NCBI GenBank assembly: GCA_963422465.1
Contig: OY730173.1
Span: 2,728,001-2,792,000 of the forward strand
Source of the DNA: Lichina pygmaea
Lineage: Eukaryota > Ascomycota > Lichinomycetes > Lichinales > Lichinaceae
Reading direction: 5' to 3'
Length of the DNA stretch: 64,000 nt
Positions 46,802-57,006 of the stretch are shown one piece after another; position 1 is the first letter of the stretch, and every line of letters begins with the position of its first letter. Made by a program: the position numbers and the translations under genes. The notes beneath the pieces are model-generated. The model made no database searches and was not told the DNA's origin. It saw only the letters and a list, made by a program, of their open reading frames with translations.

Positions 46802-49314
46802 ACATCCTTGTCTACAGTCAGACACTCAAGGAACACTGGAAGCATGTCAAGCTTGTTCTCAGTTGACCAAGAGACGCAAGCCTGCAAGTTGACATCTCCA
46901 AGTGTGACTTTGAAGTGTATCAAGTCAAGTACCTTGGCCTCATCATTCAGTCTGCCACTGAAGACAGCTGACCCAGATCTGTGAGCATGGACTCAGCCAA
47001 GACCAACACCATCAAGGAGTGGAAGCTTCCTGCCAGTCTCAAGGAAGTGCAGAGCTTTATTGTCTTTGCAAACTTCTACCACCAGTTCATCAAAGACTTT
47101 GCCAAGCTTGCATCCCCACTCACAGCTCTGACCAAGAAGAATGTTGCCTTCAAGTGGGAAACCCCAGAGCAGCACTTGTTTGAAAGCATCAAGAAGGTGT
47201 TCAGCACTGCACCTATCCTGCAGCACTTTGATCTGGAGAAGAAGTGTGTTGTTGAGACTGACACTTCTGACTATGTCTCTGGTGCTGTCCTGTCACAGCC
47301 AGATCATGAAGGAGTTCTACACCCTGTTGCCTTCTTGTCACACCACCACCTGCTGGCAGAATGCAACTACAAGATCTACAACAAAGAGTTGCTGGTAATT
47401 GTCTGTGCCTTTGAAGAATAGTGAGCAGAGCTTAAAGAATCTCCAGAACCTGTCAAGGTGATCTCTGATCACAAGAACTTGGAGTACTTCATGTTGTCAA
47501 AGTACTTTTCCCACTGTCAAGCCTGTTGGAGCAAGTTCTTGTCACACTTCAATTTCAAGATCAGCTACTGTCCAGACAGTCAGTGTAAAGCCGACACCCT
47601 CACTTGATGTTCCCAAGACCTCCTGTCAGACAGTGATCCCTGTCAAGACTTCATGGAGCAAGTCATCCTCAAGCCCAAGAATCTTGTACATTCAGAGGTT
47701 CAAGTCAAGTCTATCCAGATCCTGAGATGTTCAGAAGCTGCACCAGTTGACACTGAACCTGATGCTGCACCTCTTTCAGACATCATCCAAGCTGCCTATA
47801 ACAACCTTACTGAAGGTGATCCAGTGGCAACAGTGTCACAGATGCTAAGAGATAGTGTCAGGCACAGTTGAGAAGTGTCTCTCTCAGACTGCAGCTTGGA
47901 AAATAACCATCTCTTCTACAAGAACTGACTCTGGATCCCTGAGAATGATGAGCTACACCTACACCTGTTCTAAGAAGCCCATGACCAAGCAATGGCTGGC
48001 CACACTGGGATTGCCAAGACCCACAATCTCCTGTCTTGTTGGTACTATTGGCCAAAGATGGTAAACATTATACAGCAGTACATCAGGAATTGTCATGTCT
48101 GCTCTTGAGCAAAGCCTGCCCATGATCACCAAGGAGAGCTGCTGTCTCTTCCCATGCCTCAGCAATGTTGGCAGGATCTGGCTATAGATTTCATTACTGA
48201 CTTGCCCAAGTCAAGAGATGCCTGCTTCTCTGGTGCCAAGCACATCTGGGTTATCACTGACTGTCTCACCAAAGAACACCACTTTGTGCTATGTGCTGAG
48301 ATGACAACCTCACATCTTGTCTGGATGTTCATCCAGTTTGTTGTCTGTACCCATGGCTTACCCAGGAGTATTATCTCAGACAGAGAAGGTCAGTTTGTCA
48401 GCTTATTCTGGAAAGCACTCTGTGCCTATCTTGACATCATGCTACGACTATCCTCAGAACACCACCCAGAGACAGATGGTCAGACAGAACAAGAGAATCA
48501 GGAGCTTGAACACTACCTGAGATCCTATGTCAACTATCTCCAAGATGACTGGGTCTAATAGCTTCCTCTGGCAGAGTTCACGTAGAACAACTTCCAGTCT
48601 GATTCCTCTGGCATGTCACTGTTCTTTGCCAACAAAGGGTTCCATCCACAGCTCAGCATCACACCCACGAGTGAAGCCTGCAACCAAGATGCTATGGAAA
48701 TCTCTGGAGAAATGACACAGATTCTGGAACAGTTGCAAGCTGAACTCCGACTATCCCAGAAAGCTCAAGCTCACACTGCCAATTTGCATCAAGTCCTGTC
48801 ACTATCCTATCAAACTGGAGATCTTGTTTGGCTGAATACCAAGAACATCAGAACACGCCACCCATGCAAAAAGCTTGACAACAAGTGGATTGGACTTTTC
48901 AAGGTGTTGAAGACAGTCGGAAGCCATGCCTGCCATCTGGAGCTTCCACACACTCTCAAGATCCACCCTATCTTTCATGTTTCCCTTCTACGTCTGACAC
49001 CTGCTAATCCTATCCCTGGCCAATCAAATGAACACCCTGGCCCTGTCATTGGTCAAGACACAGATGAAGAGTTCCAGGTTGAAGAAATCCTTGACTCCAA
49101 GCCAGCAATGTCTTGACAGAAGTTCAAGTACCTGATCAAATAGTCTGGATGACTAATTGAAGATGCCACTGAAAAGCCTATTGAGCATCTTGACAATGCC
49201 AAAGACGCCATCTACAACTTCCATGAGAAATACCCAAGGAAACCACAGCCACGGAACTACGCCCACGAGCGGCCTGAGGCTCACAGGAGTTCACCATGTG
49301 AAGGAGGGGGGTAA

Positions 49315-49581
49315 TGTCACAGTTCTGGCCCAGTTGCATATCTGGCACAAGTCACGCACCTTGCCGGGAAGTTCCATCTGCACTGTTGCCTGTTTGCTCC
49401 GCCGTATCCCCTGCCTATAAGAACTTCTCCTGCTCCCCCAGCTTCTTCTCTTCTTCTTTTCTCTTTTCCTTCCTTGTCTTTCGTCTTGTACATCAATCCA
49501 AGTCTCAAGTCTCAAGCCAAGTCAGGTCAAGGTTACTGAATCAGTTAGGCTCGAGTTCTGCTCTGCTATTGCCTCGTCACA
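49315..49581 (+). repeat. Gypsy C 3' LTR
   Basis: A 267-bp LTR of the same family as the Gypsy B LTRs but in the opposite orientation (TGTCAC...GTCACA), preceded by a polypurine tract GAAGGAGGGGGGTAA. Confidence 0.9.
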
Positions 49582-49894
49582 CAGAACACCTTCAGAAAAC
49601 AAGTTCATGAGCTAGCTAGTTCCTCAAAATTCTGGAAGCTTGCAAAGTGGGGAAAATCAAAAGCTAACAAGACCTCTGATCTTCCTCTGGTCCCTGATCT
49701 GGAGACTCAAGAAGGACTAGCCAAAAGCTTTGAGGAGAAGACAAAATCTTTCTCAGCTCAATTCTTTCCAGAAGCACGTGTTCCAGAACCAAGTACAGAA
49801 AGTCACCAGAGTACCCCAGAGATCCAGCTTTCTCAGGAGGTTACCACTGAAGAAGTGGAGCAAATTCTGAACAAGAAGAAACCTTTTACAGCAG

Positions 49895-50248
49895 TGTTAA
49901 AGGCCGGGCCGGGTTCACACAGAAACCGGTACGGTCTGTTGCTTCGCAGGGCGGATTCTAGACAGGGACTCGATAGAGAAATAGACAGATAAGTAACTCT
50001 CTCTGTACTATTGTCTCAGTACGATGTGTGCGTGTTGTGTTCAGCCTGGAGAGCTAATCTCTCCGGGCTCTTGGGGTGGTCTTTATACAGATGCCCTAGG
50101 GGGGGGTCTTCTCCGAGGGGTATCATCCTTTTGCGTGGACGAGCTCCTCGCTTAGCTCCTGCTCGTCCACCGGATCGGTCGGATGTTGTCCCGTATGACT
50201 AACACTCCTCCCTCGCTTACCTAGGCTGTTCCGGCCTAGGCCTTAACA
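49895..50248 (-). mobile_element. Solo LTR, probably copia-like
   Basis: A 354-bp sequence starting TGTTAAAGGCC and ending GGCCTTAACA, flanked by the 5-bp duplication AGCAG (49890-49894, 50249-50253), with no internal region. On the minus strand it has TGTATAAAG, so the LTR reads that way. It contains hairpins (GTGGACGAG...CTCGTCCAC). Unlike the surrounding LINE it is rich in CpG, which points to a late arrival. The copia assignment is tentative. Confidence 0.75.
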
Positions 50249-50253
50249 AGCAG

Positions 50254-52128
50254 GAGGAAAAGACAAGCTGCCAAATGGATTTCTGAAAGCTCTGGGCCCC
50301 AAGTTCTGCCAAGCTATAGCTGTTCTCACATCAACATGCTGGAGACTGGAATACTTTCCAGAGAGATTCAAGAATACAAAAACAGTGTCTAAGAAAACCT
50401 GGCAAGGGAATCTATAACCAAGCTAAAGCCTGGCGCCCTATAGCTCTGCTAAACACAACTGGCAAGCTGATGGAAGCTATTACAGCAGCCAGACTAAGCA
50501 AGGTAGCAGAAGAGGCTAAACTCTTGCCAGAAATCCAGATGGGGTTTAGGAAAGGCAGATCAACTGAATCAGCACTTTTCCTTCTAACTTCCCAAGTGGA
50601 AAAAGTCTGGAAAGAAGGCATGGTTGCATCTCTACTTTCTCTGGACATCTCAGGAGCATATGACAGAGTTCTCCCAGAGATTCTTCAAAAGATTCTGGAG
50701 AGAAAAGGAATCCCTCTCTGGCTAACTTCTTGGATCTTCTCTTTCTGTACCAGACGTACCACCACCCTAGTTTTTGATGACTCTGAGTCCTCTTCTATTC
50801 CTATTCACTGTGGAGTCCCCCAAGGTTCCCCTTTGTCTCCTATCCTTTTTCTATTCTATATTTCTGAACTTCATGAGACTGTACATTCTCCTACTACTGG
50901 TGTTTCTGCTCTGGGATTTGCAGATGATACAAATCTGCTTGCATTTGGACACTCTCTTAAAAGCAACCTTCTGAAGTTGAAGAATACACATCTTAAATGT
51001 CTATCTTGGGCTGCAAGACATGGAATAGTCTTCTCTCCTGAGAAATATAAAATACTTCATTTTTCCAGAAGAAGATCAGACAATCTGCAGCTCAAGCTTA
51101 GGCTTGGGAATGTGATTCTAAAACCAAAAGAAGAAGTGCGAGTATTGGGAGTGTACCTGGATGCCAAACTCCACTGGCACAAACACCAGAGAATTATTCT
51201 TCAAAAAGCACAAAAAGCACTATCTTCTCTTTCTAGAACCTCTTACTCCACCTGGGGCTTTCCAGTTCTCACAGCACGTCTTGTGTACATTGCAATACTC
51301 AGATCTGTACTGAGCTATGCAGTGGGAATTTGGTTCAACCCACTCAGAAAATCCTCTAATATTTCCTCTCTTATCATATTCCAAAACAAATGTCTGAGAC
51401 TTATTGGGGGTGCTTTCAAAGCCACTCCTTCTTTTCTATTAGAGAGTGAGCTTTTTCTTTTACCCCTAGATCTCTATTTTAAATTTCGCACAGCTTGTTT
51501 TCTATCTTCTATCCAAACCTCCTCTCTGAAAGACTTTCTTGACAGTACCTTTTCTACTATTTCTTCCTATGCTTCTTCACTGAGGAAACCTTTAAAGAAA
51601 TCCTCAACTATCTCTCCTAATTGGAAGTTCACTTGGTTAAGTCAAATAACTACTAACCAGGCTAGTTCAAAGAAAGAACTACAAATACTCTTTACTAAAG
51701 AGTGGGAAAACCAATGGGAGGAGAAGAAAAGAAAAAGCTATACTGGATGGCAGGTATTTTGCCAAAAACCTCACTACAACAACCTAAAGCTCTACAAAAA
51801 GCTACAGAAAGCTGAGGCAAGTCTACTACTGCAAACCAGAACTGGGAGAATTGGTCTAGCAAGTTTTCTTTTCAGAGCTGGAGTCCCTGACTTTCCTACC
51901 CCCCTATGCATGTGTGGTCAAGCAGAAGAGACAGTAAAGCATATTACCTCTTCATGCTCTCTCTACTCAAGTCAAAGACAACATGCTCTCTTTAACCCCC
52001 AAGATTTCACTACTATTATTTCAAACCCAGAGCTCCTACAGAAGTTTCTGTACTGGTTTATGTCTTTGAAAAGACTAAACCAATTTAATCTGGCTTTCAA
52101 ACTTCACTATTCACACTCCAACATCTAG
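50254..52128 (+). pseudogene. LINE-A copy 2 ORF2 fragment (reverse transcriptase)
   Basis: Reverse transcriptase and C-terminal domain with GFADDTNLLAF and CMCGQAEETVKHITSSC. A long uninterrupted stretch runs from 50470 to 52128; upstream of it there is one small deletion near 50385 that shifts the frame, and the endonuclease half is missing. Confidence 0.8.
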
Positions 52129-52313
52129 AAGCTTTTCCTACCAGACACTACAAGATTTCCTTTTGCTACACTTTCTAGTCATCTCCCTGTCTTCAGTTTT
52201 TATTCCTTTAAAGGTTTTCTGAAGAAGTTCACTATTAGCTGGAAGATCTGCATGGCTGTAAAGCTACAAACAGTGTAAGAATCAAATCAAAATCAAAAAT
52301 CACATCTCCATCA

Positions 52314-52692
52314 GCACCAACATCTTCATCAGCATCTTCATCTTCATCAACATCTTCTTCAAAAGAGCTCTGGACGAGAACTACGTACAGTACGTCCGTC
52401 TTAAGAGAGCTGCCGTCGAGGATCGAATCTTACCCCCCATCTCGAAAGGGGGCTCTTTGTCCGAGATGTACGGTACAGTACGGAATGTACGTCATCGGCC
52501 CATCTGTCATCAAGGGGTCCCCCCCCCAAAATACGTACTGTACGTACCGCAGACCGGAATAGCAGTCTCGAGGCCAACAACGACAACGGAAATAACAGCA
52601 ACGACGACGACGACAGAAATAAGAACGACGACGACAACGAAAAGTGGGCCCAATGAGAAAAAAACGAGAACGGTCCCTCCCCCCTCCCTAGG
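52314..52692. other. Right edge of the simple-sequence locus and DSN1 3' flank
   Basis: Positions 52314-52363 continue the CATCA/CATCTT tract that received LINE-A copy 2; on the minus strand it is an acidic Glu-Asp-Val-Ala frame. After 52364 come GTAC-rich sequence, a C run (52518-52527) and ACGACG runs at 52575-52640. These probably belong to the 3' flank of the kinetochore gene. No gene is seen. Confidence 0.55.
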
Positions 52693-55600
52693 TCAACATC
52701 TCCCGTCTAGACGACTCAACGCCCTGAGGACCTCTGCGAGAGGAACGTCCTTCGTGCCGCTCTTCGCCCGCCGCATCTTCTCGCGCTCGTCCAGACGGGC
52801 GGCGACGCGGGCGAGCGTGCGATCGCCGACGCGCTCGGCGCTCGCTTGGTACTGCGTCAGCTGGTGCATGCCGTCGCGGAAGGAGTCGACTCGGAACTCT
52901 AGCGTCGCCGTGAGACGACGGAGCGTCGACTCGGTCGAGGAGGCCAGGTCTGGCTGGGGAAGCGGTCGGACCGCGGAGGAGGAGAGAGGGCCGGGGAGCG
53001 AGGCGTTGTCGGGAGCGGTCGAGAGCGAGACGGAAGGGTTGCGGTCGACCGCGTGAAACGCGCTCTCGTGAGGCCTGTCGGGTGTAGGGGTGGTGGTCGA
53101 CGGGAGGGGAGATCGGGACGGGTCGGGCCTGCTGGGAGAGACGGCCGGCTTGGCATCTTCAGGTGCGAGCCGCGGCGGCGATGGCTCCTTGCTCGCCGCT
53201 ATCGCCGGCGCATGTGTCGACGCGGCGGCTGCATCCGTCGGCGGTAGAGCCCGAGGCAGCGGACGGATCGAGCCGGACAGAGACGACAGGGACGCCTCTC
53301 TCGAGAACCTCTCCCACGTCCGTCGTTCCTCCTGTAATCTATCCACCGTGACCGGTCAGCGAGCGAGGACGACGTCCATTGGAACGCCGAGCGACACGGC
53401 CGGTGGAGCCTGCGGGCCAGACCCTGCTGCTGCGGCGGCGAGGGAAAAAAAGAAAAGAAAAAGACACGACATACCGCACCAGCTGCTCTTCCAACTGCTG
53501 TATCCGACCGAGGTTGGCCACGTTTCGAGGGTTCGGCTTCTTCTCTCTAGGTCGAGGCGGGGGAGTAGGCTCCTTCTGTGGCGATGCGACGAGAGGAGAT
53601 TAGTTTCGTTCGTCGCGTCGTCTGGCTGTCTGCGACGACAGCAACAAGAATGACGAACGATAGCAATGCAACGACAGCAACAACAAACGATGAACGACAG
53701 CGACGACAAGGTCGACAACCGTAAAAGCTGTCCCCGCCCGTCAAAGACTCATGCCCGTGGTCATGGCCAGCCTGCGTAACCCAGGACATGTCCCTCCGAG
53801 AACACGTTCCCTGCAGCTGGTCCACGCACACCGCAATCTGTCCGCTTTCTGCTCTCTCGACGCTCGCTCGGAGACACAACTCGTCGGAGATGAAACTCAC
53901 CCTGTCAAACCAATCTGACATTTGCGATCGCCGCGCAAAGTCCTTGACGAGCTCCTTGAGCATGCCGTGCGCTGTTTGCGCCGTTTGTTGTTAGATGGGA
54001 GATGGGAGAGGAGAGCAGAGAAGAGAAGAGAAGAGAGAAATGCCAGGCGAGTTGGATGGGAGGAGAGAGATGGAGAGGAGTTGGAGAGTAGAGAATCGGA
54101 GGAAAGGTAGGGAGATGGTAGATCCTGGAATAGAGGACGGAGAGGAGGAAGAAGAGAGGGAGCGGCTGAAGGGGATAGTGGCAATGACGATGCGAATGAC
54201 GATGGACGTAATCCCAGCACCAGCAAACGCAACACATCCCCACATCAGAGCCGTAGACACGCAAACACAGCCACGATCGAACATACCGTCGTTCTTCATG
54301 GTCGGAGAAGCCTGCAGAAGACGCTCGTCCTGCAAGGCCCTCGCGCCGCACCAGGTGAGCAGCTGTCTCATGCGGCGGGGTTCCGAAAGCCCGTCTCCTT
54401 CGATATGCTTGTAAAAGTCCGAGGCGGAAACCTCGGGATGTGGTAACGCTGCCGTGCCACGCCGCCGATTAGCCGTGTCGGCCGGGGAAACTGACGGTCC
54501 TCGAGAAAGGCCTCCCCTTTCCTTTGTAGAAAAGGGGGTTGGTGGAGGGAGATGGAAACGATTGGATGAGAGCAAGTGTATGGATGACAGTCAATGGGTG
54601 ATAAGGGACTGAAGCAAGTGGATGAACGACAGCGGATGGGTGACAGGGCATTGAAGCAGGTGGGTGAGAGGAAGCGAGCAAGAGCAAGTGGATGCATGGA
54701 GATAGATGACGACACTTCGTGCATGCTATCAAAACCATAAACCCCGACAAAGACCTCGAAAGGGCAGGATACACACCGTCAGACCCGCTTTCGATCAACG
54801 AACTCGCGCGTCGGCCGCGCAAGCCGGTGCTGCTCCGCCGGTGCCCCTTGCTCGCTCGCTGTCGAAACTCCTTGTTGCGCCTGATCACAGGCGTGTCGGA
54901 GAATGGCAGTGCAATCTTCTGCGTGTCCTCGATTGTCGTCTCGGCCGTCGTGCCTGCCGATGCTACCGCCTCCGCAGTCTCGACGCCTGCCACAGCGTCC
55001 GGCGCCTCCGCCGCCGTCGTCTGCGCTGTCGTCTGCGCTGTCGTCTGCGCCGTGTCTGGCTCGTCGGGTCTTGTCTGCTCCCGCCTGTCGACGTCGACCG
55101 GCTGCCGCCACGGGTCGAGCCGAACCCCGACCTTTGACTGCTCCTTGGATTTCCTCTTCGCGCGCGGGTTGGCGGCTTCGGTCACGGTCTTCGACGCCGT
55201 AGCGGCTGCGGCGTCCGTCGCCGTCGACACCCCGTCGTCGTCTTCTGCGACCGTCTCCGGTACTGCGCGCGCCGCCGCCTTGGCCTTCCTCGCCCGTGTT
55301 CGCGTGAACCGAAAGCCATCGTCCTCCTCGTCGTATGAGGCTGATCCGGTCAGTCCAAGAAGCCCTCGTCTGTCGTGCATTCCACCGCCCCGCAAAGAAT
55401 CTTGCTCACCGGTTTTCTAGTGCCGATAAGATTGACCGTGTCAGCAGAGCTTACCCTCGAGACACAAGGGCGACGGCAGTCACCTTGCTGCGTGTGCGCT
55501 CTCCGACGGTCGTCCCCAGCATCGCGCTCGCCTTGCCGTCGTCCTTCCTGACCCTCTTCGCCGCAGGCGGGCGGTTCTCGACGCTGGGCGACCGTGTCTC

Positions 55601-55699
55601 GTCGTTCCCGAATGCCAGTCGTGCGCTTCTTCGTCTCGCTGGCCGCTGTGTGGACATGGTCAGGGTCCGCAACGGCGAGCGTGTCGCGACGGTGCTCAT
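52693..55699 (-). CDS. DSN1: Kinetochore MIND complex subunit Dsn1/Mis13, 6 exons
   Basis: A subunit of the Mis12/MIND complex that links centromeric chromatin to the Ndc80 complex. Minus-strand exons 55699-55455, 55369-54777, 54448-54287, 53971-53901, 53575-53475 and 53338-52693 join in phase to 605 residues. The N terminus (MSTVATRSPLRTL, then RRRSARLAF and DEEDDGFRFTR) is disordered. The family signature begins near residue 258 with RRSSTGLRGRRASSLIESG, continues with ALPHPEVSASDFYKHIEGDG and SEPRRMRQLLTWCG, then MSDWFDR and NPRNVANLGRIQQLEEQLVR, and goes into a coiled coil (LQEERRTWERFSREA). RRSS and RRAS look like Aurora-type phosphorylation sites, as known for Dsn1. An ATG at 55753 in frame would add 18 residues. 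The final exon holds a long Ser/Pro-rich stretch before a helical end. Confidence 0.9.
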
Positions 55700-57006
55700 T
55701 GACGCTGGAGGGTTGTTGACGGATCCTGTCGACGGCGGGCGGAGGCGACTCAATCAGAGCTTCTGGAGCGGTCAGCTTCGCGACAATGAAGCAGTATCAG
55801 ATCAGGCCGATTTCAGCGACGACGGTCGAGGCGGGCGTCATCTGGCGCGACAACGGCTCTTCGGTGAGGTTCGAGGGAACGCGGCTCGCGATGTTTTGAT
55901 CGTTCGTCGGTCACCTGCGGGCAGAGCCGCGCTAAGCTTGTCTGGGACAGCCGGGTCTGTACCAACAGACTCTCATGACTTTCAGAATGTCGTATAAAGC
56001 GCTTTGAGCTACGGAGAAACACAGCGTGCCAAAGGCCGCTGACTGCCTCAAGATTTCTGTGTCATCCTTCTCAGAACTTTAGAACTGGTCTTCCCACCCC
56101 ACAGAACTCATCGTGCAGAAAGAAGCAATGTCACAAGTCAAGACCTTGCCCAGTCACTGCCAGTCCAGCACCCCTGTGTAGTCACGAGTTGCACTGCGGC
56201 CAAGCTCACCACGTCATTTCATATCACCTTTTCGATCGAGGTCTTGAGTCCGCAAGACCGACGTCCAGGTACCAATTGAAAATCTGACAGCGACGGCGAG
56301 CACTTCATCGCGGACGCGCTTCATCGATCGCCGACCACACGGCCTGACTGCTAACCTTAACTCTTCCTGTCTTGAACCACGACGGAGCTTCCTGGTCCCT
56401 ACCATCGCCACCAACATAGACGAGCCACACTCGTATACTATTTGTAGCATACCATCGGCACTTGCAAGCCACTGCAACCCACTGCAAGCCACTGCAACCC
56501 ACTGCAACCCACTGCAACCCACTGCAACCCAGGCATCAACCAGCCACAGCACAGCCTAATGACATCTGTTGCACGACCAGGCTCTACCATGGGACATCCA
56601 ACAACTACCCTCATACTGCCTCAAATCCTCAGCGTGCCCAACGGCAATGGGACGACACATACCACTTGTCTTACCTCACCAGAGCAAAACAGCTCTATAA
56701 ATTCAAAAGCTGACCTCAACCGAGCAATTTCATCTCACGGGGATACAGAACGGAATCAACAAGGCCATGTCTAGTATTTGCGTTGCGCAAAGTCGTCCCC
56801 CTAAACAAAGAGAATGGAAAAGGAATCGAGATGATGACGATTGCCGAGTGATTGAAATCCAGGCAACGATCCACCGTGAGTGATGCTTTTGGATGGATGG
56901 ACAGATGGATGGACACATGAACGTATAGACCGATAGGGTAACGACGGCTTTGTGATGCACCTCCTATGCTCCAACTGCGTTCGAGATCAAACTCTTTGTA
57001 GCCCAC
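55700..57006. other. Intergenic region between DSN1 and PSD2
   Basis: The promoter side of DSN1 and the 3' flank of PSD2. No supportable gene. A 10-bp tandem repeat occupies 56463-56531. TGGATGGA-type repeats lie at about 56890-56920. Confidence 0.55.
56463..56531. repeat. 10-bp ACTGCAACCC tandem repeat
   Basis: About seven units of ACTGCAACCC or ACTGCAAGCC in direct order. Confidence 0.9.

Larger units (their letters stand above)
39133..49581 (+). mobile_element. Gypsy C: broken chromodomain Ty3/Gypsy fossil, interrupted twice
   Basis: Parts in order on the plus strand are: a gag fragment with a CCHC knuckle (about 39150-39470), then Gypsy B, then the gag end and protease (44799-45290), reverse transcriptase (about 45360-46120 and on from 46815), RNase H (about 47180-47420), integrase (about 47990-48560), integrase C-terminal region with chromodomain (about 48610-49230), a polypurine tract and the 3' LTR (49315-49581). 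The 5' end is incomplete. It is broken in many places, roughly ten or more breaks. It is the same family as Gypsy B. The right end joins LINE-A copy 2. Confidence 0.85.
49582..52299 (+). mobile_element. LINE-A copy 2, 3' half
   Basis: The ORF2 portion from the end of the endonuclease through the reverse transcriptase to the 3' tail, nearly identical to copy 1 (21908-24268). It is interrupted by a solo LTR (49895-50248). It ends in AATCAAATCAAAATCAAAAA followed by TCACATCTCCATCA, the duplication also found before the 5' half at 24487. Confidence 0.88.
18810..52313. mobile_element. Nested transposon cluster inside a simple-sequence locus
   Basis: The outer boundaries are target duplications of two LINE-A insertions: 18810-18823 with 24269-24282, and 24487-24500 with 52300-52313. 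The order of arrival read from the nesting is as follows. LINE-A copies 1 and 2 entered the tract. Gypsy A entered copy 2. LINE B entered the LTR of Gypsy A. LINE-A copy 3 and Gypsy C joined the cluster. Gypsy B entered Gypsy C, a LINE-A fragment entered the RT region of Gypsy C, and a solo LTR lies in the right half of LINE-A copy 2. No host gene is seen inside. Base composition is AT-richer and CpG-poorer than the flanking genes. Confidence 0.85.

Noticed and set aside
56214-56552. 112-codon minus-strand frame
   Set aside because: It translates the 10-bp ACTGCAACCC repeat and has no other content.
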